Origin: Topomyia yanbarensis
Lineage: Eukaryota > Arthropoda > Insecta > Diptera > Culicidae
Direction: 5' to 3'
Assembly: GCF_030247195.1 (NCBI RefSeq)
Contig: NC_080672.1
Location: forward strand, 398,491,037 to 398,555,036
Length of the DNA stretch: 64,000 nucleotides
Positions 47,118-58,819 of the stretch are shown one piece after another. The notes beneath the pieces are model-generated. The model was not told the origin of the DNA. It was given only the letters and a program-made list of their open reading frames with translations, and searched no databases. The position numbers and the translations under genes are program-made. Numbering within the stretch: the first letter of the stretch is position 1; each line of letters starts with the position of its first letter.

Positions 47118-47220
47118 TGACATTTTTACCTCAGAAAATTGCAACCACCTGAGATAGAACCCGGACTCACTGGGGCGAGAAGCAATAACATTTACCGCTC
47201 AAATACCGCCGCTCAGTGAT
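47118..47220 (-). mobile_element. tRNA-derived SINE fragment (family 2)
   Basis: On the - strand: TTATTGCTTCTCGCCCCAGT, GAGTCCGGGTTCTATCTCAG, then TTTTCTGAGGTAAAA. GTCCGGGTTCTATC resembles a polymerase III B box. The same order recurs at 59165-59250 (-) and 59595-59669 (+). The head is degenerate, so it is not a functional tRNA gene. Confidence 0.6.
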
Positions 47221-47229
47221 CCAAAAATT

Positions 47230-50000
47230 CGTTCAAAAACATATACTGGATATCGATGCCATTTTCGTGTATTCAACAGGGTTTCATGAAACTTGATAAC
47301 GTGTCTAAATCGGTTAGCACGACAAGTTCCCTTAAGCGAGTACTCCTATTTTTGAAAATCTTTTTATACAACATTAAAAATGTCTTTTCTTTTGCAACCC
47401 CTCCCGTATACTTGCTTTTGTACAAGTGCATTTTTCCGGAATAAGCTTGCAACGATATGGTATGCCGATAGTTATACGGATTCAAATTACATCACTTTCA
47501 AACTGGGAACTCCGGATATCTCTCACCGTGCAAGGAGCCGTAAACTGGTAAAAATATACGGTAAGTCGTGCTTCGAAACGGTATAACGAACGTTTTACCG
47601 TCGATACAAAGGAAAAAGTGGTCAAAATGGATCTCCGTACAGTAAGAAGGATCTCAAGAGGAAGGATCGTCTACACTTTTAAGAGGAATCCCAATAGTTC
47701 AGTGAGAAATATGGTGCAAAAACTGGATTTATTCAAATCATTTGTGCAAGATGCCAAAAGACGTGTACGACTGCACACGCGATAAACAACAGAATACTAT
47801 GGGGATATCATGTGCGCGAAAGCTCTAAACTTAACTGTTGATGAAATCGTAACATCTCATCAAGGATGACGAGTCATAACTTCGACATTCCTGTGGAAAC
47901 TGGAAACCAGATGTTTAAGTTTGCTAAAAAATAGATGATTTGGTAGGCTATTTGCTAGTGTGGAAAGCGGAGAACCGCGTTTGGGATAACCGGACCATTA
48001 TTAGTACTTTCTGTCAGATCTTGACAATTAATCACGTAGCATAGTACAAGAAATTATAGTCAACTCACATGAGAATACGACTTATCTTTTACATATGGTC
48101 ATCGGGGCTACTTTACAACAACATTCGGAATGTTTAAGTTTATAAATGATATTAATTTCATGTTTTTTACTAAAGCAAAATATAGTTTCGATCGTTGTTC
48201 ATAGACAAAGTTTAAGTTTGATTTACACTTGCTATCTTTCAGGTGTCAGAATTGTTTACAATAATTTGATAAATTTAATTTTATCATGAATACGTAAGTT
48301 CTAAAAAGATTAACTTAATGACAATCTTCGGTTGCTAGCTGTCATCTTGCTACGTGCTTTATGGTGTCATTTCTGAGAAGGAACACGCATACACACACGG
48401 GGTAACGAAGTAAAGTTACGTTGGCTTCATTGTGTCTTCATTATTTCCCCTTTTACTGGTCGTCATGTCAACCGCCTACACATTGTGCCAGTTCTACCAT
48501 TAGATCTTCGCATTAACCATGATAGATGATTGCACTTTGCCGCCAGGAGCCAGTCACGGAGACAGAATCTGGTCCTCAGAGCGCGAAACGCTTCGTCTGA
48601 AAAAAAAAGCCTTTACATAACCTGTTGAATGTGACGGAGTTATCTTTCTGCTCAGCTTTCCCGTGCTACGTTGCTCGATTATGAAAAGTGAACTGTCTCC
48701 CGATCGATGAAAAAACACTTGCTACTGGAGGATTGAAACGTGACTTTGAACCCAAGCGGCTTGTGAAATAGAATACTGAAGTGCATATGACTAACAAGGA
48801 TACTTTGTTACGTCTGGTGAATCAATCCTGTTTGCACGCAATTGTATCGCTATAACTCGACGAAATTCTAGACTATCTCGGGGGTTGGCAATACCAACAT
48901 GTATAGACAACGTTCACGAGAATCACCCAGATCACATTTTATGCTACATCACCATCATCATCTTCATTATTATCACAATCAGCTGCTTCTGCTCTGACTG
49001 TCGACTGGTGGTAAATGAACCGAAAGAAGCGACTGCTGCTGTGAGGGTGAAAGTCTTTCTCACTAGCTTCCCCGAAAGTATATAACAATGCAGAAAGAGT
49101 GGGTGAAAGTGTGAAATTCTTTCACCAGATCGTCTTTATCGAGTCCTTATTATATAAAGGAAATAATTCAGACAGAAAGCCATCATCATTCGCTTCGTTT
49201 TGCCACAAATTCCTGTACGAGGCCATCCCGTCCAGATACCGGGTCATTCTTCGTGTACTTCTACTTTTCTTGTGGCGAACTTTATCCGCATGGTCAAGTA
49301 GTTTTTTTTTTGCTCGCTATCCAAGAGATCCGAATGTTTGGAAAAAGTGACTGTCAAGTTAATATACAACAATTAAAACTTAGTAGCAATCCAATATCCT
49401 TCAGAATCAAGTGTTATCTGAACAGCATTCGAATTTCAAATATCATCTCATGTAGCGCAACTCGGCTACATTTTCGGTTTCAAATATCTCTTTGTCTTGC
49501 GATTTGCAAACTACCATGTTTTCGTGCTACTCCATTTTTCTACGTACATAATAAGTGAGGAACGAACAAGCCTGCCGGGTGGATATGTTCTAAGATGTTA
49601 TGAAACTCGTGACTATTAGTTAGGAAGTAGATAAAGTTTTTCATATCCTCTGACGCTCCAGACCGTGGCACTAGTCGGTCACGAATAGGAAAAAAACAAG
49701 CAAGAACCCGATCTGGTTGCGTGTGCTTTCCGGATAGAGCACCCAATTTTCGCCAATGCTATAAGGCAATAGTCGTGATGGAATGTTCTTTCCACAACAG
49801 AAAAGACTCGCAACGATTGGTATAAGCTTACATGGCACTAAGGTTCGGCGTTTTTTGTGTATTTCATAAGTGTTTTATGAGTTTTGTATAAATATCACGA
49901 CAACGGGAGCAATAACACATTCAATACATACTCGTATTAATAACAAGACAATACAAATATTAATGAGATACAATGTTAAGCTAGTCTATGTACAAAGATT
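47230..50000. other. Intergenic DNA downstream of the Eiger gene, nothing recognised
   Basis: Only short frames without motifs are present. The part near 49840-50026 is presumably the 3' UTR of the Eiger gene, but I see no canonical AATAAA on the - strand there. Confidence 0.4.
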
Positions 50001-50026
50001 TTAAAAACGGTTTCAACTGAATCCAG

Positions 50027-50608
50027 CTAAATGTAAGAATTGCTGTTGGTCACTGGCCGCCTGCCCAGTTTATATAACCCGAAGAAGGTTTTTTCCTGGA
50101 AGGGCAGATGCACGCGCCCCTCATCCATATCTTTAATTTCCAGCTGAGAACCGGTGTCCAAGTCTACCAGGGCCGCTGTGTAACAAGCATTCGTCTTTTT
50201 ACCATGTTGGCCGTGAACGGAGCAGGATGCGTGGTTCCTTCCGTTGACCACGATATTGAAGCCACTGATTGGGTGTTGATCAGAGTAAGTGATCTGCAGT
50301 AGAAAAAAAAAATGATTATTTACTGAAGCAAAGTACAGTAGTCCAGTAAATACCTGAGCATAGACGAAGTACAATCCCGTGTCGTTTACCGTAAGCGTGC
50401 CGTTGTGAGACAGATTGAAAACTCCACCGTTCAAAGCTTCCTGATTGGCCGCATCGATGGGGTGCCACTGCCAGTTGACATGGTTGGTGGCACGATGGCT
50501 GTTGTAGTGCGGATGGTATTTGGCCAGATGAAGAGCGGTTACACGTACCGGGACAGCGGATTTACGCATCAAGCTTCCCACTCGTTGGATCGGGGGTTGA
50601 CGGGATTC
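50027..50608 (-). CDS. egr: Eiger exons 4 and 5: TNF homology domain
   Basis: The domain is split by a 60-nt phase-0 intron (50353-50294, GTATTT..CTGCAG) between VYAQ and ITYS. Because 60 is a multiple of three and the intron has no stop, the frame reads straight through it; the spliced form is clearly right, since the intron would insert 20 unrelated residues into a core beta strand. The acceptor at 50608 (TTTTCATTGTCCAG) sets the exon start, so an apparent start at 50581 is only an internal GTG. Confidence 0.88.
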   Translation of the reverse strand, partial: ESRQPPIQRVGSLMRKSAVPVRVTALHLAKYHPHYNSHRATNHVNWQWHPIDAANQEALNGGVFNLSHNGTLTVNDTGLYFVYAQVFTGLLYFASVNNHFFFLLQITYSDQHPISGFNIVVNGRNHASCSVHGQHGKKTNACYTAALVDLDTGSQLEIKDMDEGRVHLPFQEKTFFGLYKLGRRPVTNSNSYI

Positions 50609-53600
50609 CTGGACAATGAAAACATTAATTATTTGGTTGTAAGTAGCGTATGCATTACTAAAGTTTGGGCGGAATTCGAGAAATAAAGTGTTGATTTGCT
50701 TAGCACATCAAGAAATTTAGCTTTGTTACTATATTCTATTGCGAAATTCTACCAATCATTGTGCAGCCCATTTCTAGTGTAGAAAATAAAATAAATTGAC
50801 CATATTATTATGGTTTTGATCACAATCGTTGATAGTAGTCTAGTCTACCAGATGCCATTCCAGTTTACACAAGAAAAATGAATATGGTAAAGCTTTCATA
50901 CCATGAAGTCGGGAGGTGGAGTTTTAATAGCAATTACAACGAAATTTAAAGAAGAAATTATTACTACAAGGAAATAATTTAAGCATGTATGGGTTTAAGT
51001 CCACCTGGCAGGTGAAACACATATCTTTACCTCTGTGTACTTTCCACCCAATTATGCCCGTAGAGATACATATGAATTTTTTTTTCTATTATTACCGAAG
51101 ACACTATAACCAGGCTCCCCTTTCAATCAATGAATCATTGACTTCTTTCCAGACAACCAAAATGAAAGCATCTTACTTCCAGTCGTTGGGGAAAATGAAA
51201 CTCTGCAGGCCATATTTGACGAAACTGCAAGTTTAAGACTTGACTAAATTAATCATTTTAGAAATCAGCAAAACAGTTGTTTAGATTTATTATTTACAAA
51301 TATTCATGAAGACTTCTGTGTCACCGAATCTTTAACTCAACTATGGAAAAATTATTTTTTTTACTTCGATTATAGAGGTTTTAACTTTAAGGTCACTCGC
51401 CTCTTCGGGTTAGCAAAATCTCTTAAGAAAAATCTCTAACCCTATGTGTGGGGTTGGGATTCGAACCCAGGTGAGTTGCGTACAAGGCAATCGATTTACC
51501 AATACGCTATGCTCGCCTCCTTGGAAAAATGAAACATTTCATACAGCAATTGAGTTATCTGTATTTGTACATGATAACAAAAGACCCGATTACTGCGAGT
51601 ACGAAGAGGTCTTTCAATATCACTTGGCAAATTATGAAAACATAAAAAATATACTAAGAAGTATCGATTGGCAAACGTTATTTAGAAATGAAGAAAATAT
51701 CGAAGATTCAGTCGACGTCTTTTACACAGAATTGTTTGATATAATAGTTGAACAAGTACTACTGAAAAAATTAGGCGACAAGGTATCACAAAATATTCAG
51801 TTTAGTATAACGAGTAAATTAAAAATTTAAAAACCCGTAAAGTAAAGACTCACTTAGTATGAAACAATCAGAAATGAAGGGAACTTATTTAACTATTTGG
51901 ACATTTGCGATCAGCTAAGTCTATCCATTAACATAGCATTTGAAGATTTTATTTATACTAATTTCCTAGAATTCGCCAACTACTCATTGATTACAATGGA
52001 AAATGGAAACCACTTTGAAGCTCTTTACACATACTTTAGCAAAGCATTTGATCGTATTGCTATTATTCAAACTGGAAAAATAAGGAATAGAGCCAGGTCT
52101 TCTCAAGTGGCTCGAATTTTATTTAACTAACCGTTAACAAATGGTTAGATTCAAATCGAAGCCTATTCAAGTTACATCAGGAGTTCGTCAAGACTCCAAA
52201 TTAGGCCCTCTTTTGTTCATTTTATTCGTGAACGACCTTTTATTCATTCTCAAAAACATAAAAGTTCTTATCTATGCCGACGAAATGAAGCTCTTCTTAG
52301 AAATAAGAAACGAACAAGACATAAAGATAGTACATGAAGAAATACATGTGTTTTAACTCTGGTGTAACAAAAACCTTCTGCAACTAAACTTAAAAAATTG
52401 TAATGCAATAACTTTTAGTAGGAAACGAAAAACGCCTGACATTTCAATCACTCTAGGAAAAAGTGTGAAAGAGTTAAAGATTTGGGAGTCATTCTAGATT
52501 CAAAATTAACATTCATTGACCATTATAACACAATCATCAACAGAGCAAATAACATGCTTGGATTTATGAAGCGTTTTAGTTACAATTTTAATGATCCATG
52601 TACAATTAAAACATTTTACATCTTGCATGTAAAAAAGGTGGAATATTATAGCATAGTCTGGTCACCTTTCTCAATCACACATGACAAAAAAATCATGTGA
52701 ATCAGTACAAATGCAATTTTTGTTATTTGCACTCCGCAAATTAGGTTGAACACGATTCCCTCTCTCATCTTATAAAACTCGCTGTATGCTCATTATCATC
52801 CAAACACTAAAAGAGCGCAGAGAGTATGCAATAGTTCTCATTTCGTGTCGTATTGATTCAGTAGAACTTCTATCTAAACTTAATTTTTATATACCTTCCC
52901 GGCAGTTACGAAACCAGAATACATTTACAACAAGCAATTATCGTTCAAACTATGCTAAGTTTGGCGCATTAAATCAGATGATGGCAGCTTACAAGTTCTG
53001 CGAAGCTAACACCCTAAAGTAGTGCAATGTAAACTAGATAATATTTAGTTTGGTTATTAGTACTTTATATTTTAAGTGTATACTATATTTTATCAATGTA
53101 GCAAAACAGTCTACTTCTTTTTGAGGACAATAAAAAAAACTATTTTCTCGAACAATATGCCAATGAGATCCAAGAATGTGCCTTTTTAAAGTGGAATAAA
53201 TGTTCGAAAACATTTCTAACGGTTAAAATCACACAATTTCGAAACAGTTCACTTAAAGGATTTAACGACTTCGAAGATGTTCTCCAACATAAAAAAGCAT
53301 TTTTTTATATAGTAATTTTTAGTAATAAATTTACCTAGAAATAATTACGGAGAATAAATTCTTCAAAAATAGAAAGAGGCTTGATGTATTCAGCAAGGGT
53401 GTTGATGATGTTATTTTAAATAACTTTGTTGAAAATATGATGGCTACATGAATGCAGCAAATTGAGATATGAAAGGATATTTTGGAAATTTTCTTCTCTT
53501 TAATATAAATAATATAAATATAAATAAATTCGTTGTTAGCTTCAAAAACTCATACTCGAATAGAATGCCAATTTTATTGTTTATAAACAACAGAAGGGAT

Positions 53601-56600
53601 CATCGAATACAGTAATATCAGAATAACATGATTTTAAAAATTTTCTTTTACATGTCGTTCAATATATTTTGATATTCCAAAAATACGGAGTATTGATGCC
53701 TTCAACAAAGTTGTTCGAGATGACATTTTTGAAAACTTTGCTGAAGATATTGCATCTTGCACTTAATTTGTTTGAAGAATAAATTCTATATAATTACATC
53801 TAGGAGGATTAACCGCCAAAATTATTTTAAGGGAAGATGTGCTGAAGTTGTTCTTCGATGATACACTGGAACCTCCATTTACGAACCCAATCGGGGGTTC
53901 GTAATTTGAATTAGTTCGTAAACAAAGTGTTTGTTATTTAAATCCCAAATAATCATAAATCATAAAAAAAGTTTGCTTCACACTGTTATTAAAATTCGTT
54001 GGTTGGGCAATAGAAATAACCCTATCAATATGTGTATTTTTGGAACGGGTTTGACAGGTAGATGAAAAAAATGGACAATTGAAGGCTTTTTGAAATTCAA
54101 GATGGCGACTTCCGGTTGAGAAATATTCTCGATAACCCTAACAGTATGGGTATTTTTGAAATGAGCTTGACAAGTAGATGATGAAAATGAATGGTTTGTG
54201 CCAATTTGAAATCCAGGATAGCGACTTCCGGTTGAGCAATATTCTCGACGACCCACAGTGATCACCTTCCATACAAAAGTCGGACAAAACCTCAAAAGTG
54301 GCCCGAATTTGATGAAAACTTCACATTAGGGTAATTTTGTGACGCTGAATTCATATTTGATGTTTATTTTTTGTTTTTATTGCCTCAAAATTTTGGCACT
54401 TAGGGTGGTTCGAAAATTCAACATTTACGAATATAAAGTGCACTATTTCCGAAAATTCATTTTCAAAAAATTAGGTGCGGTGAATTTTTTAGCAGCATGT
54501 ACATTTTTTCAATTGTTTATAATGATAAGACACATCTTCAAATTATATTGCGGACCCTGGGTAGTCAAAGGCTACCATGCGTCTCCTTCAGACGTATCAT
54601 GAAAAATCACCTTTTTTCATATCTCCGGGCAGAAAGGAGCAAAACAAGATATTCATTTTCGGAAAGCACACTAATTTTCAAGTATCATTAACAACAAGCG
54701 ATCTTTCCGAACCGTTTCAAAAAAAGTACAGCCACTTTGAACATTATAACTATTTACTATTGCACGATTTATTATTTGTTTTTCATGTCTGAGTGAGAAG
54801 AAAGGTTTGAAAATAGTTTTCCTTAGAATTCATAATCTTTTTCACTTTTGAAGTACTGTAAAAAATCGAACGCTCATCCTCGGGACTTAATATTTTGAGA
54901 AAACTCTATTCAACCTGTTAAGAAACAGAGAAAAATGTTAAATCATGAAAAATCTAAAATAAAATTTTGAGGTTTTGTCCGGCTAGGCGACACTGACACT
55001 GTGAGTATCGTAAAGACCCATTTTTATCAGCCCGTCCGTGTATTTTAGGCTGAAAAAATTAGGACATTGATAATATCAGGGCATACTTTTTCTTTCTTTT
55101 TAATAAACCGAAACTATTAAAATATTCTTTTTTGGTCTTTAGACATAGTCTCTTAGCAGGCCATTGCGAAAGCGCTATATTTCCCTCTAAGGAGAAAAAA
55201 TGGGGTGAACACCAAAATTTCTTCCCAGGGCGAACTTTTTTTGTGAAACCCCTCTTTGTATGTAAAGGGCACAAATCTCAACTTTCTCCGCCGTATTGGG
55301 CTCACAGAGGATAATCATTGTGTTTGTGGAGAGGGTTACCACGACATTGAGTATGTTGTTGGATCGTGCACTGAATATTGTGAAGCCAGATCTCAATTAG
55401 TAGATTCTTTCCAAGTCCGATGAAGACCAATCCATTTTCCTGTTAGAGACATCCTGGCTTACCGTGATCCTCTATACATGGAACTTATCTATAGTTTTCT
55501 AAAAACAGTGTCCATCAAAATTTAATTAGATTCATCTCCTCATACTCTCATCCTAGGGTAATCATTCACCAATTAAAGTGTCCTAGAATATTCAATTTAT
55601 TTAAAATTCAGACAATAGCAGAAAAAATGCAAATAAATCCACCAGAAATATTAGAGCATTAAGAAATACAAGAATCTAAGAAAAAAAGCATACATTAAGG
55701 TTCAAAGAATTTTCGGTGAGCGTCTATACGAATTGAACGCTTGATAGTATGCGTTGGAAAAAATGCGTCCAACTTTGTCACCGGTTTATCCATATAAAGC
55801 ATTTATCAAACTCTAAAAGAAGAAAATTAGTCAATTTATTAGATTATCACGATTCAAATCATCCAAAATAGTTGGTGGAAAAACAATTGACCGGGCGGAA
55901 TGGTGCTTTTGAAAAAATGGCGGTGATTTTTCGTCACACCACCACACTGTTCCGGGGCACGCAACACAACTGCGTAGTGAAAAAATCACAGCCAATTTTT
56001 CAAAAGCACCATCCCACCCGGTCAATTGCTTTTCCACCAACTATTATGCATAATTTGAATCCTGATACTCTAATAAATCGACAGATTTTCTTCTTTTAGA
56101 GTTCAATGAATGCTTTATAAGGATAAATCATCAGCAAAGCAGTACACAACATTTCCTACGCATACTACCAAGCGTTCAATTCTTACACATGCTCAAAGAA
56201 AGTAACTTGAGCCTTAAAGTAGTGATAATTGAAGTGTTAGTTTTAGACAAATTCATTTTATAATAATAGTTAAAATTTGCGTTAAGAATTTATGTAACAT
56301 TCTATACAAAAAGAAACTTCGGCGTAAAAAGTTTTCGCAAATGCCGTGTCAAATAATTGGATAAAAATCCTAACTTAACAAAGTTATGGGGGCGTTCCGA
56401 CTGCGTCTCATCAGAAACCGACACTAACTTATTGTCGGAATAGATTAGCGCCGGCTTGACGCTAAATCCCTAAAAATTGGTATTTGCTTATTTTTTTCTC
56501 CTTGGGGGGGGGGGGTAAATATAACATAGTTCATCGAATTCCGTCATGCACTCGTCAATCCCATTCCAAAAATACCAATATTGTTGACGTTATAGTGAAT

Positions 56601-58381
56601 CTATTTAAACCGGAAGTCGCCATTTTGGATTACAAAATGACTGAAGATATTCGTTTCCGTCATGCACTCGTCAACCCCTTTCTGAAATTACCCATATTGT
56701 TGAGGTTATAGAGAATTTACCTAAGCCGGTAGTCTCCACCATGGATTACAAAACGGCTAAGACATCGATTTCCGTTATGAACCCGTTAACCTCATTCCGA
56801 AAATACCCATATTGTTGAGGTTATAGAGAATTCATCCAAACCGTAAATCGACATCTTGGATTACAAAATGGATTCAGACGTCGATTATTAACCCATTCCG
56901 AAAATACCCAATTTTTATTAGAAACAGTTAGCAAAGAATGTATAAAATTGTAACAACTTCTTCCTTACTGTACGTACTCACGCTTTTTTACGAACTTGGT
57001 TCGTAAAAAAGAGTTCGTTATTTCGAAATTAGTTCATAAAAAAAGTTACCTAAATCGAGTATTACGTAAAAATAGTTCGTAAATGGAGGTTTCAGTTGAC
57101 AGTTAAGAGCATTTATTTTACTTTTCTTCACTATTAATTCTCACAACTTGAGAACAACACCTCGTAATTGAAATTGTACTACGCCAATAAATTCGCCTCT
57201 CAAATATACACCATTAATAGCCACAACTTGAAATATTTTGAAATTCACAGGTGCATTTACGCTCTCGATGATTCGTTTTGGGTATAACTTTATATAAACT
57301 TAATATATTGACATTAAGAATGCGAACCATTTTGACAACCTCAATACAGCACAGAAAAGTGTTTCCACTCTTCTTTCTGCATCATGGGAAACATTTCAAC
57401 TGTCAAATTTAACCATGCTTCAGGGTAGGGTTATTATGGAAATAACTTTTGAACTGTCAGATTTCAACCAAAAGCTACAAAATTCGCTGAATAGTTCCCA
57501 ACCTAAACACATTTTCGTGGAGGATGTTTGATGCTTACCATATAAGTACCCGGATTCTTGATAACCTTTTGATATTTGTTTTCGCCATTGGTCATCATGA
57601 CCCGGCTGCGACGATCATGGATCGGTCCCGGTGGTTTAGTAGTAAAATCCGGTCCAACCTACGGAAAGAAAATCGCCTCAGCTATCTATTGCATCAAAAA
57701 TGAATTGCGGATCACTTACTAGGTTGGGTTGTAAGCTCTGAACGATTTTTTCGCTTCTAGCTAACTCATTCCGGCGAATGTAGGATGCGTCTGAGGCCGA
57801 TCCCTCGGTAGTAGCGGTGGAACTCGCGCGGTAAACATTCTGATGTCTTCGCATGGAATGCTCCCTCCTGGCAGCACCGTTCGGCTGGCGATGTGCTGGA
57901 ATTTCCCTATAATTTATTCAAACCGAGAAAGAGATGTTCATTAGATTGCCTAGGAAAATTGCTTAAAACATTTTAGTTCGCACCTGCTTTCGTCGTCCCA
58001 GTTGAGCTTGAGCTGTGGCGGAGGGGTAGCCGTTTCCTCCGGCCGCTGGCGCATTTGCTCGTATTGTGTCTCCCGCCGACCATGCTCCTGTTGCTGCTGC
58101 TGATGATGGTGATGAGTGTGCTGACGGGAGCGATTGAGTTGACGGTTCATGTAGGGTTCGTCCAGAATCGGTACTCCTTGGTAGGTCATTCCGGTAATGG
58201 AGCGAGCCTTTCGTTTGCCGTCAAGTGTGTTGCTGACCGTCACGCTAATCTCCGTTTCGATGTCATCCGCGTGGTAGTCCGGAATTCCGTACACGCTGGT
58301 ACTTCCCTCTTCGATGTCATTTTCCCCCTCAAACGGCTCCCCGTATTCTTCCGAGCTGTGATGTGCTTCGTTTGCGTCGTA
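50027..58381 (-). CDS. egr: Eiger-like TNF superfamily ligand, five exons, 5' end missing
   Basis: Exons in transcript order are 58381-57984, 57906-57720, 57658-57539, 50608-50354 and 50293-50027 (TAG stop). All borders are AG/GT and all phases agree, giving 408 residues. Residues 1-135 are acidic then His/Gln-rich (HTHHHHQQQQQEH). Residues 136-257 are a basic linker with DRRSR at 210-214, a candidate furin site. Residues 258-395 form the TNF homology domain: VTALHLAKY, TLTVNDTGLYFVYAQITYSD, CYTAALVDLDTGSQLEI and KTFFGLYKLG. Cys344 and Cys357 probably form the disulfide. Sequons lie at Asn300, 304 and 310. Eiger is the single insect TNF, a type II membrane protein shed from cells that signals through Wengen/Grindelwald to JNK (family knowledge). 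No membrane segment lies in these exons, so an upstream exon must supply it. The fly protein is about 415 residues. Introns are 77, 61, 6930 and 60 nt. Confidence 0.87.
51095..53136 (+). pseudogene. Decayed jockey/CR1-type LINE in the Eiger intron
   Basis: From 5' to 3': the end of the endonuclease (LLFTNIHEDFCVTESLTQLW, 51280-51350), a SINE insertion, then NETFHTAIELSVFVHDNK, then DWQTLFRNEENIEDSVDVFY. The RT follows: FSKAFDRIA (motif A region), QVTSGVRQDSKLGPLLFILF (52165-52230), VLIYADEMKLF (the YADD catalytic site altered to YADE at 52272-52283), MGVILDSKLTFIDHYNTIIN and VEYYSIVWSPF. Several frameshifts and the altered catalytic Asp show it is dead. The 3' end is near CAATAAAAAAAA at about 53127. 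Orientation is opposite to the host gene. Confidence 0.85.
51353..51521 (-). mobile_element. tRNA-derived SINE (family 1) with 9-bp target duplication
   Basis: On the - strand it begins GGAGGCGAGCATAGCGTATT, with an A box (TAGCGTATTGGTAA) and a perfect B box GGGTTCGAATCCC. A body follows (GGGTTAGAG..TTTTTCTTAAGAGA, CGAAGAGGCGAGTGACC, TTAAAACCTCTATAATCG) and then an A-rich tail. TGGAAAAAT flanks it at 51344-51352 and 51522-51530. It sits inside the LINE; the two halves of the LINE frame join across one copy of the duplication (..LW|KNETFH..). Confidence 0.88.
53864..57096. mobile_element. TIR element of about 3.2 kb with 120-bp subterminal repeats
   Basis: CACTGGAACCTCCATTTACG at the left is mirrored by CGTAAATGGAGGTTTCAGT at the right. 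Inside both ends lie GTTCGTAA strings, then tandem repeats of about 120 bp: at least two units at 54010-54260, and about three and a half units in the opposite orientation at 56520-56930, sharing ACCGGAAGTCGCCATTTTGG and CCCATATTGTTGAGGTTATA. A TA precedes the left end. There is no transposase. The middle holds the foldback at 55697-56222. Confidence 0.65.
55697..56222. repeat. Imperfect palindrome of about 525 bp
   Basis: GAATTGAACGCTTGATAGTA, CATATAAAGCATTTATC, AACTCTAAAAGAAGAAAAT and ATAGTTGGTGGAAAAACAAT at the left are mirrored in inverse order at the right, ending CATACTACCAAGCGTTCAAT. The centre is near 55955, with arms of about 250 bp. It could be a separate foldback element inserted in the TIR element. 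Confidence 0.75.
57539..58381 (-). CDS. egr: Eiger exons 1-3 of the visible part: stalk
   Basis: Exon 58381-57984 follows a strong acceptor (TTCTGTTGTTTTCCAG) and opens YDANEAHHSSEEYGEPFEGE. It ends with DES plus AG before GTGCGA. Exon 57906-57720 completes that codon and carries REHSMRRHQNVYRAS and NELARSEKIVQSLQPNL, ending at GTAAGT. Exon 57658-57539 carries PPGPIHDRRSRVMMTNGENK and ends at GTAAGC. The first exon is in phase 0 and has no ATG near its start, so it is not the translation start. These stretches are GC-richer than the introns. Confidence 0.8.
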
Positions 58382-58773
58382 CTGGAAAACAACAGAAAAA
58401 GCACACCGTTTCCCTTAATTATTTTGAATTTATTTTCTTGCGGTGAACGGCGTCATCGTTGGAAATAGTTTGTTTTCTAAAGAATTATTCGTCATTTCAA
58501 GTTAGCAATCAAACCGTCACAACATCCCATCGCATCAGTGAATAAGGGGCCGCCACGGGACCTTAACCTTCTGGGAAAATCCATTCATTATTATATATAA
58601 TAACAATTTTGGCCGTTGGCGCCCTTGGCAAACAACATCCAGTTCATTTATAAAATCGACAATTTTCTCTCAATAAATCACGCGTCGTCGGCGTTGTTTT
58701 GGGGTTTGGAGTTATTTTCGGATCGTCACGGCGTATAAATAACTCGTGCGAGCAATAAAATTTCAAAACTCAC

Positions 58774-58806
58774 AACAATCCATAAACTTCCGAACCAATT
58801 AAACAT
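58774..58806 (-). CDS. Candidate first coding exon of an Eiger transcript
   Basis: ATG at 58806 opens MFNWFGSLWIV and ends at a good donor, GTGAGT, in phase 0, matching the phase-0 acceptor at 58381 across a 392-nt gap. Just upstream on the - strand is a GC-richer block with initiator-like TCAGTGACG (about 58845) and CAGTCAGATG. If used, the protein would be 419 residues but without a membrane anchor. The call rests only on splice grammar and could be chance. Confidence 0.3.
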
Positions 58807-58819
58807 CTGACTGGTTCTC

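Larger units (their letters stand above)
50609..57538 (-). other. Large transposon-filled intron of the Eiger gene
   Basis: The 6.9-kb intron separates the stalk from the TNF domain. It contains the decayed LINE with its SINE, a 3.2-kb TIR element and a long foldback, listed separately. Flanking pieces (50690-51090, 53140-53860, 57100-57535) are AT-rich and show nothing else. Confidence 0.8.

Noticed and set aside
50581..50581. Translation start of Eiger at an internal GTG
   Set aside because: The frame continues upstream to a strong acceptor at 50608 and joins exon 57658-57539 in phase, so this is internal.
51455..51520. tRNA gene on the - strand with A and B boxes
   Set aside because: The tRNA-like head continues into a SINE body and A-rich tail and is bounded by a 9-bp target duplication, so it is a retroposed SINE.
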